Source: Salimicrobium album | GTDB lineage: Bacteria > Bacillota > Bacilli > Bacillales > Halobacillaceae | Length of the DNA: 64,000 nucleotides | Direction: 5' to 3' | NCBI RefSeq assembly: GCF_900107115.1 | Contig: NZ_FNOS01000003.1 | Location: forward strand, 186,001-250,000 | Notes under the pieces: generated by a model | What the model saw: only the letters and a program-made list of their open reading frames with translations | Told to the model about the DNA's origin: nothing | Databases searched by the model: none | Position numbers and translations under genes: made by a program | In this document: positions 1-8,173 of the stretch, piece by piece | Layout of the letters: each line of letters opens with the position of its first letter | How positions within the stretch are numbered: the first letter of the stretch is position 1

Positions 1-11
1 ATATATAAATC

Positions 12-46
12 AGCCCTCTTCTTAACTTATCAGAAGGGGGCTTTTT
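12..46 (+). terminator. Rho-independent terminator of an upstream gene outside the window
   Basis: The arms AGCCCTCTTCT and AGAAGGGGGCT form an 11-bp stem with one wobble, followed by a run of five T. It lies just upstream of metX, so it probably ends a gene located before the window and isolates metX transcription. Confidence 0.8.
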
Positions 47-102
47 CTGTGCCCGGTCTCCCCGGCCGCATTACCTATACAATTCCACTGGAGGGAAGAT
101 AG

Positions 103-1155
103 ATGTCCGTCAATCATATCCGAACATGTGAAACCGTTTATAAAGAAGTGTCGATCGGGGAGTTCATTTGCGAATCAGGTGAACGGCTGCCGGAAGTTAC
201 CCTTGCCTATGAGCAATCCGGCAACCAGAATGCGCCCCTGCTCCTTATATGTCACGCTCTCACAGGCAATCAGTACACCGTGGGTACGGAAGAAGAGCCC
301 GGATGGTGGAGAGGTCTATTCGGAAAAGAAGGGATAGTCCCGGAAGAAGAGTTTCAGACTGTCACCTTCAACGTGCTTGGTGGCTGTCACGGTTCTACGG
401 GGCCTGCGAGCGTAAATCCCGAAAATGGAGAGGTCTATCGCCTCGACTTCCCTTCCATAACAATCAGAGATGTAGTACGGGCTCAGAAAAGGGCTCTGGA
501 AGTTCTCGGCTTCACGCACATACATGCCGTACTCGGCGGGTCACTCGGTGGTATGCAGGTGTATGAGTGGGGGCTTATGTACCCGGATGCGATGGATAAG
601 CTGTTTATTCTCGCTTCCACCCCGGCCCTCAGCGATTATGGAATAGCATTCAACCATATAGGGGCGGAAGCGATAAAACGTGACCCGCGGTGGGACAATG
701 GTAATTATCAATCGAATGAGAACCTCGACGGTTTTGAAATTGCGAGAATGACGGGGATGGTCACTTACAGAAGCAGATCTCTGTTTCACCAGCGCTTCAA
801 CCGCCGGCAGAACGAAGAAAGTTATCATATCCAGTCCTATCTGGATCATCAGGGGAAGAAGATTAAAAAACGGTTCGATGCCAACAGCTACCTTTACCTT
901 CTTGAGGCGATGAACCATCATGATATTACAAGAAACAGAGGAGCCATGGAAGATACGGTGCAACAGTACAGAGCAGATATTTATACGATGAGTTTCGAGA
1001 AAGATCTCATATATCCGAAGGAATCCATGGAAGAATTTTCACTCCTCACTCCACACGCTGTGCATTTCCATATCGATACCGAATTCGGTCACGACGGCTT
1101 CCTTGTCGAATTCGATAAGTGGGGAGAGTTCATCAGATATCACTTACGTGTTTAA
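103..1155 (+). CDS. metX: Homoserine O-acetyltransferase (MetX family)
   Basis: This enzyme acylates the hydroxyl of homoserine from acyl-CoA, the committed step of methionine synthesis, in the cytosol. The 350-residue protein has the alpha/beta-hydrolase fold of the family: the HALTGN oxyanion region near residue 50, the nucleophile elbow GGSLGGMQ near residue 145, and the C-terminal FGHDGFL box with the catalytic His. Length is normal for MetX. The ATG is preceded by GGAGG at a good distance. It stands alone between terminators. Which acyl-CoA (acetyl or succinyl) is used cannot be read with certainty from the sequence, since family names and activities are known to be mixed. Confidence 0.93.
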   Translation: MSVNHIRTCETVYKEVSIGEFICESGERLPEVTLAYEQSGNQNAPLLLICHALTGNQYTVGTEEEPGWWRGLFGKEGIVPEEEFQTVTFNVLGGCHGSTGPASVNPENGEVYRLDFPSITIRDVVRAQKRALEVLGFTHIHAVLGGSLGGMQVYEWGLMYPDAMDKLFILASTPALSDYGIAFNHIGAEAIKRDPRWDNGNYQSNENLDGFEIARMTGMVTYRSRSLFHQRFNRRQNEESYHIQSYLDHQGKKIKKRFDANSYLYLLEAMNHHDITRNRGAMEDTVQQYRADIYTMSFEKDLIYPKESMEEFSLLTPHAVHFHIDTEFGHDGFLVEFDKWGEFIRYHLRV

Positions 1156-1203
1156 CGGCTGCAGAAGATCCGTTATCAAAAAAGAGCCAGGCCGGGAGAC
1201 AAT

Positions 1204-1259
1204 AAAAAAACAGCACATTACCTCCACCGGCCGCAGCCGCCTGAGGTCTCTGTGCTGTT
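1204..1259 (-). terminator. Terminator of the NodB-like lipoprotein gene
   Basis: Outer arms AACAGCACA and TGTGCTGTT enclose a second stem (ACCTC/GAGGT) and are followed, on the minus strand, by seven T. It lies directly after the stop codon of the minus-strand lipoprotein gene and also faces the end of metX. Confidence 0.85.
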
Positions 1260-1269
1260 CCTTAGAAGA

Positions 1270-2532
1270 TTACATTCCGGCCAGTCGTTCTGCTCCGGAC
1301 TTTTCCCTGCCTGTTTCCTTTTCCCTGCTCCTGGAGTCTTTCAGCTCAGGAAGTACTTCCCGTAATAACGCAGGAGTTTTTTCATTCAATCCGCTCATGA
1401 CAAGCTGCCCGTTCGAACGGGCGGAATTCACGAGCTGCTCCGTCACCCACGCCTCGGACTTCCCGGCCCAGTTAGGGCGATTGATGAGTGCTTTTTCCGG
1501 GCTCACCCTGTCCCCGGAAACCAGCACCTCCTGCTGACCTGTAATGGAGCTGAGCAGGTTCACGGAACGTTCCCGGTATTCGCTTTCTTTCTTATCCGAG
1601 AGACGTCCCGGGAGCCTCTGGTTCCATGTATGAGCGACCACAGCGTGCCCCTGTTCTTTTATAGCTTCCACCGCGGCCGGATATCGTTCGACACGTTTGC
1701 CGATCAAAAAGAACACAGCTTTCCGGTCGTTCTTCTCCAGCGCCCGGAGGATCTCTTCTGTCCTCTTCGGATGGGGGCCTCCCATCACTGCTACAGGATA
1801 CTCTTCTAACATTTTTTCGGTAACAGGAATTTCAGTGATCTCTTTCTCCGTATGAAAAATCCCCGGTCTCTCCGTCATATCCGAACGCTTCTTCATGAAC
1901 TTTTCTTTGAACCATTCCGGGTGCTCCTGTTTATTCACCCGTACGGACTGATTCCCCGCGAAGAAAGTGAAAGCGTCCCCTTCATACGTAAAGCTGTTAA
2001 GTTCCTTCTCCGATAGTTTGCGTTCAAAGGTGCGTTCCAGATGGTCCCGGATTTCTTCATAATCATTCTCACTCCGAAGAAAATGGGTAAGCAAAAGTTT
2101 CTTGCCGTTCGATTTCTCAAAATGAAGCACCGTTTCATCAAAAGCCTTACGCTTCTCTCCCCACGTTACGGTCTCGTTGAACTTAACTACATATGTAGCG
2201 CTGTCTTCATAAACGATGTCATAGTCGACGTGGAGTTCCTGCACAGCAGAGATCCCTTTTTTCTTTACGCGTTCATAACTGTCTTTTTTGAAGTCGGAAC
2301 GCTGTTCATTCACGTAGTCCAGTACCGTCTGGTCAATCTGGTCATTCGGCGTTTCCGGGTAGTGCATCACAATGGAAAGTTTGTCGAATTTCTCAACTTT
2401 CGTTTCTATATCAGCTTCATACTTCTCATAATTCTCTTTTTTTACCGGTTCCTTTTCTTTTTCTTCACCGGCATTAGCCATAAACGAACAGCCGCTCATC
2501 AATATGAAAAACCCCAGTATTAGTCGTCTCAT
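1270..2532 (-). CDS. PdaC-like lipoprotein with a degenerate NodB polysaccharide deacetylase domain
   Basis: The 420-residue protein begins with a lipoprotein signal (MSGC lipobox, Cys15). The middle part (about residues 35-220) resembles the DUF4163/DUF3298 region that precedes the deacetylase in B. subtilis PdaC. Residues about 245-360 align with NodB peptidoglycan deacetylases by pattern (GGPHPKRTEEIL, AVFFLIGKRVERYP, GHAVVAHTWNQ). The catalytic TFDDGP motif reads VMGGP, so both Asp are lost, and the metal-binding HTWSH motif reads HTWNQ, so one His is lost. The RxPY motif is also absent. It is therefore probably a binding or scaffold pseudoenzyme at the outer membrane face. An in-frame TTG lies four codons upstream; the ATG with GAGGGG before it is preferred. 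Confidence 0.8.
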   Translation of the reverse strand: MRRLILGFFILMSGCSFMANAGEEKEKEPVKKENYEKYEADIETKVEKFDKLSIVMHYPETPNDQIDQTVLDYVNEQRSDFKKDSYERVKKKGISAVQELHVDYDIVYEDSATYVVKFNETVTWGEKRKAFDETVLHFEKSNGKKLLLTHFLRSENDYEEIRDHLERTFERKLSEKELNSFTYEGDAFTFFAGNQSVRVNKQEHPEWFKEKFMKKRSDMTERPGIFHTEKEITEIPVTEKMLEEYPVAVMGGPHPKRTEEILRALEKNDRKAVFFLIGKRVERYPAAVEAIKEQGHAVVAHTWNQRLPGRLSDKKESEYRERSVNLLSSITGQQEVLVSGDRVSPEKALINRPNWAGKSEAWVTEQLVNSARSNGQLVMSGLNEKTPALLREVLPELKDSRSREKETGREKSGAERLAGM

Positions 2533-2605
2533 TTTTCCCCTCAATATCCTGAAATATTACATCGCCAGATATATTGTAACACAACTGTAAAGAGGGGGAG
2601 AGAAT

Positions 2606-3307
2606 TTATACGGTAAGAATTTCTACCGGATAGCCGATGAACAGTCCTGTTTCCACAACACCAGGCATTGCTTTAAGAGTACTTTCCGCGTCAGCGGGGA
2701 TATCTTCAAAGGTTACATCCAGAATGATATTGCCTCCTTCTGTAATGACAGGGCCGTCTTTTTTCTCAGCCATCCGCATCTCGACACGCTTCACCGAAGA
2801 TAAATTTCCGAGTCCTGTTTCCACCAGATGAATAGCTCTCGCATCCACTTCAATCGGCACAGCGAACTTCTCTCCGAGTCTCTCTACCATCTTGCTTTTA
2901 TCTGCAAGAATGTACGTCTTTTCCGCGCTGGCCATCACGAGTTTCTCCCGGAGCATAGCTCCTCCGCGCCCTTTGATCAGTCGACGGTCGCCGTCCACTT
3001 CGTCCGCCCCGTCAAATCCCCAGTCGGGACGGGAATCTATAAGCGTCGTAGTTGCAAGTCCTAAGACTGCACAGTTTATTTCCGCTTCTTTGGAAGTGGG
3101 TATGCCTTTCACATCAAGCCCTTCTTCGTTCACGCGTTCCGCAATAGCCTGCAGCGCCAGGAAGGCAGTGGAGCCGGAACCGATGCCTATGACATCCTTA
3201 TCTTTCACTTTTCCCGCTACCTGATCCGCTACCCGCTGTTTCTCTTCTCTGTTCGAAATATCTCCGGACCAGTTCAACTGACCGGCTAACTGATTTGTCC
3301 ATTGCAT
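2606..3307 (-). CDS. rpiA: Ribose-5-phosphate isomerase A
   Basis: RpiA interconverts ribose-5-phosphate and ribulose-5-phosphate in the non-oxidative pentose phosphate pathway. The 233-residue protein shows the substrate loop GIGSGSTA near residue 42, the GADEVDG motif with the catalytic Asp, and KGRGGAMLREK; all are typical of the family and its length. The reading frame extends 15 codons further upstream, but GGGAG lies eight bases before the ATG at 3307, so that start is chosen. It follows liaR on the same strand with about 50 bases between them, and may be separately transcribed. Confidence 0.93.
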   Translation of the reverse strand: MQWTNQLAGQLNWSGDISNREEKQRVADQVAGKVKDKDVIGIGSGSTAFLALQAIAERVNEEGLDVKGIPTSKEAEINCAVLGLATTTLIDSRPDWGFDGADEVDGDRRLIKGRGGAMLREKLVMASAEKTYILADKSKMVERLGEKFAVPIEVDARAIHLVETGLGNLSSVKRVEMRMAEKKDGPVITEGGNIILDVTFEDIPADAESTLKAMPGVVETGLFIGYPVEILTV

Positions 3308-3359
3308 GACCATCACTCCCATTAGAATTGTATGCCTTTCCAAGTATATCAAAATCCGC

Positions 3360-3983
3360 TCACTTAATTAAATGATGCCTGAAAGCGTAAACGACAGCCT
3401 GGGTACGATCCTGGACCTCCAGTTTCCCTAGAACGTTGCTGACGTGTACTTTGACCGTTTTTGGTGCAATAAAAAGGAGGTCTGCAATTTCCTGATTCGT
3501 TTTGCCTTCCGCCATGAGCAGCAACACTTCTTTTTCCCGTTTCGTCAGCTGTTCATGCAGCGGTTCTCCCCTTCTTTTGCCCATCAGTTTTCCGGTGACT
3601 TCCGGTTCGAGTATCGACTGCCCTCCGTATGTAGCTCTTATCGCTCCGGCAATCTCATCGGCCGTTGACGTTTTCAACAGATAACTCACTGCTCCCGCCT
3701 CAAGCGCAGGGTACACTTTCTCATCATCGATAAAACTTGTAACGATAATGATCTTCGCCTCCGGCCACTCCGAATTGATTTTACCGGTAGCTTCGATGCC
3801 GTCCATCCCTTCCATGACGAGATCCATAAGAATAATATCCGGTCTGTACTCGAACGCTTTCTCCACTCCCTCTTTTCCATTTGCCGCTTCAGCAACGACT
3901 TCTATATCCGGCTGAGCGGACAGATAGGCGGACACCCCGATTCTGACCATTTCGTGATCATCTACGAACAGGACCCGGATCAT
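3360..3983 (-). CDS. liaR: LiaR/VraR-type response regulator
   Basis: This 207-residue NarL/FixJ-type regulator has a receiver domain with the acidic pair near the N-terminus, the phospho-acceptor Asp in ILMDLVMEGMDG (near residue 54) and Lys in LLKTS, followed by a LuxR-type helix-turn-helix (LTKREKEVLLLMAEGKTN). In the lia system it activates its own operon on cell-wall stress. Its start overlaps the stop of liaS by four bases (ATGA), which indicates translational coupling. It is the last gene of the operon liaI-liaH-liaF-liaS-liaR. Confidence 0.9.
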   Translation of the reverse strand: MIRVLFVDDHEMVRIGVSAYLSAQPDIEVVAEAANGKEGVEKAFEYRPDIILMDLVMEGMDGIEATGKINSEWPEAKIIIVTSFIDDEKVYPALEAGAVSYLLKTSTADEIAGAIRATYGGQSILEPEVTGKLMGKRRGEPLHEQLTKREKEVLLLMAEGKTNQEIADLLFIAPKTVKVHVSNVLGKLEVQDRTQAVVYAFRHHLIK

Positions 3984-4978
3984 ACTTTTTCCTCCCTTCC
4001 CTTCCGTGGTAATTTCACTTCCACCCTTGTACCGTCATCTTTTACGCTTACTATTTTCAACACTCCCCCTACTTCAAGAGCCCGCTCGTTCATGTTGACC
4101 AGGCCATAGGAATTCGTGCCTGCACTTTCCGTATCAAAGCCTTTCCCGTCATCCAGAACCCTGAGCAGAACGAAGTCATCTCTCTGCAGCAGCTGCACTG
4201 TAAGATGGTCAGCCTCGGCATGACGCAACGTATTCGAAACAGCTTCCTGAAGAATACGGAACAGCTGATCTTCCTCTCCTTTTTCAAGAGACACTTCCTC
4301 CAGCTGTTTATCCACCTGAAGAGGGACTTTCTGTGTCAGTTCCTCAAGAAGGTCTTTTGTTCCTTCCTTCAGCGTTTTTCCTTTTAACGGGACAGGCCGC
4401 AGATGAAGGAGAAGAGCCCTCATCTCAAGTTGGGACTGGTGGATCATTTGTTCCACCATACGGAGCTTGCTGTTTTCTTCCTGCTCACTGATTGCAGACA
4501 TCATCATCGAAGCCGCGAACAGCTGCTGGCTGACCGAATCGTGCAGTTCCCGGGCCAGCCGGCTCCTTTCCTGAGTGACCACTTCCTGAATACTTCTTTC
4601 CCTTTCGTCCGCCCGTTCGGATGCCTGTTTTCGGGAAAGTTCCGTCTGCCGGCTCATTTTTCTTTCGATCGCTTCCAGACGGGCGCGCACTCCTTCCCCT
4701 GTCTCCTTAGCATCCATCGGAATGCCCTGCACCAGGCAGTCGAGCTGCCGGTAGAGATGTTTCTTCTTCTGTTTTTCCTGAACACCCTGAGCCAGCCCGG
4801 TGCCGATACCAAAGGTGAGGCCAGCCAGTACAGGGACGAGAAGGAAAGGCATATCCAGTACCTCTTTCCTGTACAGCAGCGACCAGTTCTCCGGAGGAAA
4901 AGTGAGGAAGGTAATGCCTGTCAGCAGAACGGAAAAAGAAATAAACAGCAGCACGTAGAATATAAGGTGTTTTTTCAT
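3980..4978 (-). CDS. liaS: LiaS/VraS-type sensor histidine kinase
   Basis: The 332-residue kinase has two N-terminal membrane segments with a very short external loop (about residues 5-58), a coiled linker, a HisKA_3 phospho-acceptor helix (RLARELHDSVSQQLF, His near 146) and a HATPase domain with DDGKGFD and SYGLVNMNERA. This is the intramembrane-sensing architecture of LiaS and VraS, which respond to lipid II cycle interference. Start and stop overlap the neighbours liaF and liaR by four bases each, so the three genes are coupled. Confidence 0.9.
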   Translation of the reverse strand: MKKHLIFYVLLFISFSVLLTGITFLTFPPENWSLLYRKEVLDMPFLLVPVLAGLTFGIGTGLAQGVQEKQKKKHLYRQLDCLVQGIPMDAKETGEGVRARLEAIERKMSRQTELSRKQASERADERERSIQEVVTQERSRLARELHDSVSQQLFAASMMMSAISEQEENSKLRMVEQMIHQSQLEMRALLLHLRPVPLKGKTLKEGTKDLLEELTQKVPLQVDKQLEEVSLEKGEEDQLFRILQEAVSNTLRHAEADHLTVQLLQRDDFVLLRVLDDGKGFDTESAGTNSYGLVNMNERALEVGGVLKIVSVKDDGTRVEVKLPRKGREEKV

Positions 4979-5679
4979 ATGCGCTTCACCTCAAGGTCTC
5001 CCGACAGAACTGAAGTGACAATCCGCACGCCAGGCTCTTTCCATCCGTAGTCTTCTGTCTGATAATGAACCGTTCCGTTCCACAGATGCGTACTCCGGTA
5101 ATCGAAAATAGTCGCGCGCCCTATGAGAGCGCTGTGATGAACGAGCACTTCCGTTTCATACGGTACGTAAATTGTAAGTGTACCCGCCAAATGCCTGACG
5201 GAAATGACCGCTTTTTCCGGAAGTACGGTGTGGCTCAGGTCTATCGTTCTGTCACCGATGCCGCCGTGCACGTTGATATCGTTCCAGGCGTAAGCTTCGG
5301 GAGTCGTCTGATCTCCCCACATTTTCTGGCTGATTACCGGTTCCTTCTTCGGGGAAGGGGGTTCTCGAGAGAAAACGGGCCGGGCAGGATGTCGACCTGC
5401 CTGGAAGTAATTATAGAGGAAAAGGACGAGGAGTATAAAAAGGAGGAAGCGGACGACGGCCATACTTAAAATAGTCATAACGAGAGATACGAGCCCGATC
5501 CAGAACACTACCTTCCCGAATGCTCTGTCATAGGAACGGTGCCCGACATACACGAGGATACCGCTGAACAGCAGGGAAAAGAGAATTCCTCCATCAAAAA
5601 GAATGATTTCGGCTATAAGAAGTACCGCAGCAATGAGCAGAAGTTTATTAATCGTTTTCGTTCCCACTTTCTCAAACAT
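4975..5679 (-). CDS. liaF: LiaF-like membrane inhibitor of the LiaRS system
   Basis: The 234-residue protein has four hydrophobic segments in the first 95 residues and a soluble C-terminal LiaF-type domain (cell-wall-active antibiotics response family), seen in residues about 125-234 with repeated short beta patterns. In B. subtilis and S. aureus the homologue holds the LiaS kinase inactive without stress. GGGGGGAGG precedes the ATG. It lies downstream of a strong hairpin that separates it from liaH and it overlaps liaS by four bases. Confidence 0.88.
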   Translation of the reverse strand: MFEKVGTKTINKLLLIAAVLLIAEIILFDGGILFSLLFSGILVYVGHRSYDRAFGKVVFWIGLVSLVMTILSMAVVRFLLFILLVLFLYNYFQAGRHPARPVFSREPPSPKKEPVISQKMWGDQTTPEAYAWNDINVHGGIGDRTIDLSHTVLPEKAVISVRHLAGTLTIYVPYETEVLVHHSALIGRATIFDYRSTHLWNGTVHYQTEDYGWKEPGVRIVTSVLSGDLEVKRI

Positions 5680-5700
5680 AATAATCCTCCCCCCTACACA

Positions 5701-5735
5701 ATACTCTCCCGTATCGGACGATACAGGAGAGATAT
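5701..5735 (-). other. Intercistronic hairpin between liaH and liaF
   Basis: In the minus-strand RNA, CUCUCCUGUAUCG pairs with CGAUACGGGAGAG over 13 bp including one G-U pair, with a tiny loop. No U-tract follows. In B. subtilis a stem-loop after liaH is known to leave liaIH transcripts far more abundant than the distal genes. A similar role as a processing or partial-termination site is inferred here. Confidence 0.65.
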
Positions 5736-5739
5736 TGGT

Positions 5740-6354
5740 TCACTGATTTTTTTCCAGCTGCCGGATCTTACTGTCGAATGTCGATTTCCGGTAAGAACGC
5801 TGAATCTGCTCCTCCAGCCTTTCCATGTGGCGATCCAGTTCTGTAAAACGGCTGTACGGCTGTTCGGACGCTTCTTTTGAAACACGGTCCATACGGTGAT
5901 GGGCTCTCGCTATATTCTCGCGTCCCATCAGCTCCATACGCTTTACGTGCATATCCTTCAGTTTATGTTTCATTTCTTCATATTTGTGTTCAAGTTCCTG
6001 CAACTGCTGATCCGTTTCCTGCTTCGATTGTAGCAAACGTTCCGCCCGATTGGTATAGGCTTCCTGTTCCGCAAGAGCGAATTCTTTCATTTCTTCTTCT
6101 CCGGCATTTCCCGCTACGACAGCCTGCCGTTCCCGTTTTTCAGCCATGTTCTTCGCCTGCTCGTACTCATTTTCGAACTCCTGTTTCAGTTTGTACTGAC
6201 GTTCAATCAGCTTCTGCACATTTTCCGTTTCCTGTTCGCTTTCTCTCAAGTACTGGTTCAGCAGGGCCATAGGATTTTTTTCTTCTTTTTTATCCAGAGC
6301 GTCGTGAATATCCGCCATAAAAGTGTCTTTCATTCTCGTGAATAGGTTCGTCAT
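5740..6354 (-). CDS. liaH: PspA/IM30 family phage-shock protein (LiaH)
   Basis: The 204-residue protein is almost entirely charged coiled coil (about residues 25-185) with the PspA/IM30 N-terminal pattern NLFTRMKDTFMADIHDALDK. PspA-family proteins form ring or filament scaffolds that bind stressed membranes. In B. subtilis LiaH is the main target of LiaR. AAGGAGGG precedes the ATG. It follows liaI by 12 bases, so the two form the strongly expressed proximal part of the operon. Confidence 0.92.
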   Translation of the reverse strand: MTNLFTRMKDTFMADIHDALDKKEEKNPMALLNQYLRESEQETENVQKLIERQYKLKQEFENEYEQAKNMAEKRERQAVVAGNAGEEEMKEFALAEQEAYTNRAERLLQSKQETDQQLQELEHKYEEMKHKLKDMHVKRMELMGRENIARAHHRMDRVSKEASEQPYSRFTELDRHMERLEEQIQRSYRKSTFDSKIRQLEKNQ

Positions 6355-6366
6355 GGGTATCCCTCC

Positions 6367-6699
6367 TTATTGTAATTGTTTCCACTGTTTCTCGAAATTA
6401 GTGAACGGATCGTCCTCAGGTTCCGGTTCTTCTTTCTTCCAGCTTCTATAGACAAGGTACAGCCCGTAAGCAGCGGCAACCCCGATCAATGCCGGAAGGT
6501 GAGGCGTAATAAAAGCAAGAACCAGCAGTCCGACGATCAGCCATCCTATTTTCCCGCCGGCAGAATCCGTCCTGGTAAACTGTCTATAAACGAGATATAG
6601 CAGCCAGATCCCGACAGCAAGCATAATCAATGGTCCGAGACTTGCCAGAATAATCGCCAGAGCCGCCAGAGCTCCGATGAACAATAAGAACTGTTTCAT
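6367..6699 (-). CDS. liaI: LiaI-like small membrane protein
   Basis: The 110-residue protein has three or four hydrophobic segments (about residues 3-40 and 50-85) and a short acidic cytosolic tail with EPEPEDDPF. LiaI in B. subtilis is a small membrane protein that anchors LiaH to the membrane. Sequence identity cannot be assessed by eye, and the name rests on size, topology and place directly before liaH. The frame is open upstream, but GGAGGAG lies just before the ATG at 6699, which fixes the start. Confidence 0.75.
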   Translation of the reverse strand: MKQFLLFIGALAALAIILASLGPLIMLAVGIWLLYLVYRQFTRTDSAGGKIGWLIVGLLVLAFITPHLPALIGVAAAYGLYLVYRSWKKEEPEPEDDPFTNFEKQWKQLQ

Positions 6700-6713
6700 A
6701 CCATCTCCTCCTT

Positions 6714-6760
6714 CAACACTAATATTACGGCACTCCGGTACTTCCCGTAATGAGCCGGAG
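6714..6760 (-). promoter_or_regulatory. Candidate liaI promoter with overlapping inverted repeats
   Basis: On the minus strand TAATAT could be a -10 box, with a poor -35 (TTACGG) 17 bases upstream, as expected for an activated promoter. Two inverted repeats overlap it: CTCCGG/CCGGAG (6733-6738 with 6755-6760) and ATTACGG/CCGTAAT. One of them may be the LiaR operator, but the position close to -35 is unusual for an activator and the assignment is weak. Confidence 0.35.
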
Positions 6761-6850
6761 ACATATCTTCCCCTAGGTCCGGAGGCGTATTTATTTCCTT
6801 TCTGTCCCGCAACCCCGTCGATCTGCGCGTTCCTGAGTGGAAAAGCAGCG

Positions 6851-6917
6851 CAGAAATAAACAGACACCGCAACGACCTCACGATAGTATGCGGTCACTGC
6901 AGTGTCTGCTATTTCTG
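6851..6917 (-). other. Long, nearly perfect RNA hairpin upstream of liaI
   Basis: Arms 6851-6877 and 6892-6917 pair over about 26 bp around a 14-base loop. The three departures from a perfect DNA palindrome are G-U wobbles in the minus-strand RNA, while they would be A-C mismatches in plus-strand RNA. One bulge remains. The structure therefore appears to act as RNA from the minus strand. It lies between the pepQ stop and liaI, with no clear U-tract after it, so it is either the 3' end of the peptidase message or part of a long liaI leader. Confidence 0.7.
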
Positions 6918-6953
6918 ATATTCATTCTGTTCCGGGCCAGGTTTCTTACCTGT

Positions 6954-8036
6954 TCAAATAATCCGCAGGTCTTTAGGAGTTTTCGTTAAAATTTCATATC
7001 CTCCCTCCGTAACAAGCACATCATCCTCGATCCGTACACCTCCGGTTTCAGGATCGTAGATACCGGGCTCGATCGTATACGTCATCCCCGGCTTCAGCAC
7101 ATCTTCATTCAGATGACTCATGGAAGGGAACTCATGGACATTAATGCCAAGACCGTGACCGATACGGTGCGGGAAGTAATCCCCGTATCCTGCTTCTTCA
7201 ATGACATTTCTTGCCACCTGGTCAAGGTCTCCGATCCTGGTGCCAGGCTTACTTATATCAAGAGATGCCTGTTCCGCCCGCTTCACCGTTTCATATATTT
7301 CGCGCTGTTTTTCATCTACTTCTCCAAAGGCTACCGTTCTCGTTATGTCTGAAGTGTATCCTTCCCACACGACTCCGAGGTCGAACAGTACAAGATCGCC
7401 CCTTTTCAAAGTCCGGTCTCCCGGATTTCCATGCGGGTGCCCGGCCTTCTCGCCGAACAGAACCATCGTGGAGAAGGACATCTCCCGTACCCCCCGTTTC
7501 TTCATTTCGAACTCGATCCGGGCAAGGACTTCCATCTCCGAAACTCCTTCTTCGAGAGCCGCTATGCCTGCTTCCACTCCCTCATCGGCAAGAGAGGCCG
7601 CCTTTCTCATAATACTGATTTCCTTCTCGTCCTTGAGGAGCCGCTGTCGGTCGAGCAGTCCCGTGACGTCCCTGATTTCGGGAGTGGCGAAAGCTTCGAT
7701 CAGCTGCCCGGCTCTTCCGTAAGAAAGATGCTCTTCTTCTATCCCGAGAGTATGTACAGATTCGTTATAATCCGCAAGCGCCTCCCACGGATTTTCATGG
7801 TCCTGATAGGCGATGATATCTCCTTTGAATCCGGTTTCTTTCAGCTGCCCTTTCTCCATTGCCGGCAAAACAGCCACCACTTTCTCATCCGGGAAAACGA
7901 GCAGACCAAGAAGTCGTTCGTGCGGGTCGGTCAGGAAACCGGTCAGGTAAAAGAAGTTCTCCTTCGAACTTACGAATGCCGCGTCCATGTTCTCTTTTTT
8001 CATACTTTCACAAAATGTTTCCATTCTTTGTGTCAT
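6954..8036 (-). CDS. Xaa-Pro dipeptidase/aminopeptidase P family metallopeptidase
   Basis: The 360-residue M24 peptidase cleaves the bond before proline in short peptides. An N-terminal creatinase-like domain (about residues 1-130) is followed by the pita-bread domain with all five metal ligands: Asp pair in FDLGVVWEGYTSDITRT, His in HRIGHGLG, Glu in TIEPGIY and Glu in VRIEDD. Length fits B. subtilis YqhT/PepQ-type enzymes. The frame extends 16 codons upstream, but GGAGG sits seven bases before the ATG at 8036. It is a single gene followed by the long hairpin at 6851-6917. Confidence 0.9.
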   Translation of the reverse strand: MTQRMETFCESMKKENMDAAFVSSKENFFYLTGFLTDPHERLLGLLVFPDEKVVAVLPAMEKGQLKETGFKGDIIAYQDHENPWEALADYNESVHTLGIEEEHLSYGRAGQLIEAFATPEIRDVTGLLDRQRLLKDEKEISIMRKAASLADEGVEAGIAALEEGVSEMEVLARIEFEMKKRGVREMSFSTMVLFGEKAGHPHGNPGDRTLKRGDLVLFDLGVVWEGYTSDITRTVAFGEVDEKQREIYETVKRAEQASLDISKPGTRIGDLDQVARNVIEEAGYGDYFPHRIGHGLGINVHEFPSMSHLNEDVLKPGMTYTIEPGIYDPETGGVRIEDDVLVTEGGYEILTKTPKDLRII

Positions 8037-8173
8037 TTTCATCCCTCCTCCCTTTATCCTATCGAACGAGCGGAAGATTGCCAACTTAATGATAAATTTT
8101 CGACAAATCCTTTTTTCATACCCTCACCCCGGAGCCAACATGTATAATAGGCATGTAGAAAGGAGTGAAGTTT

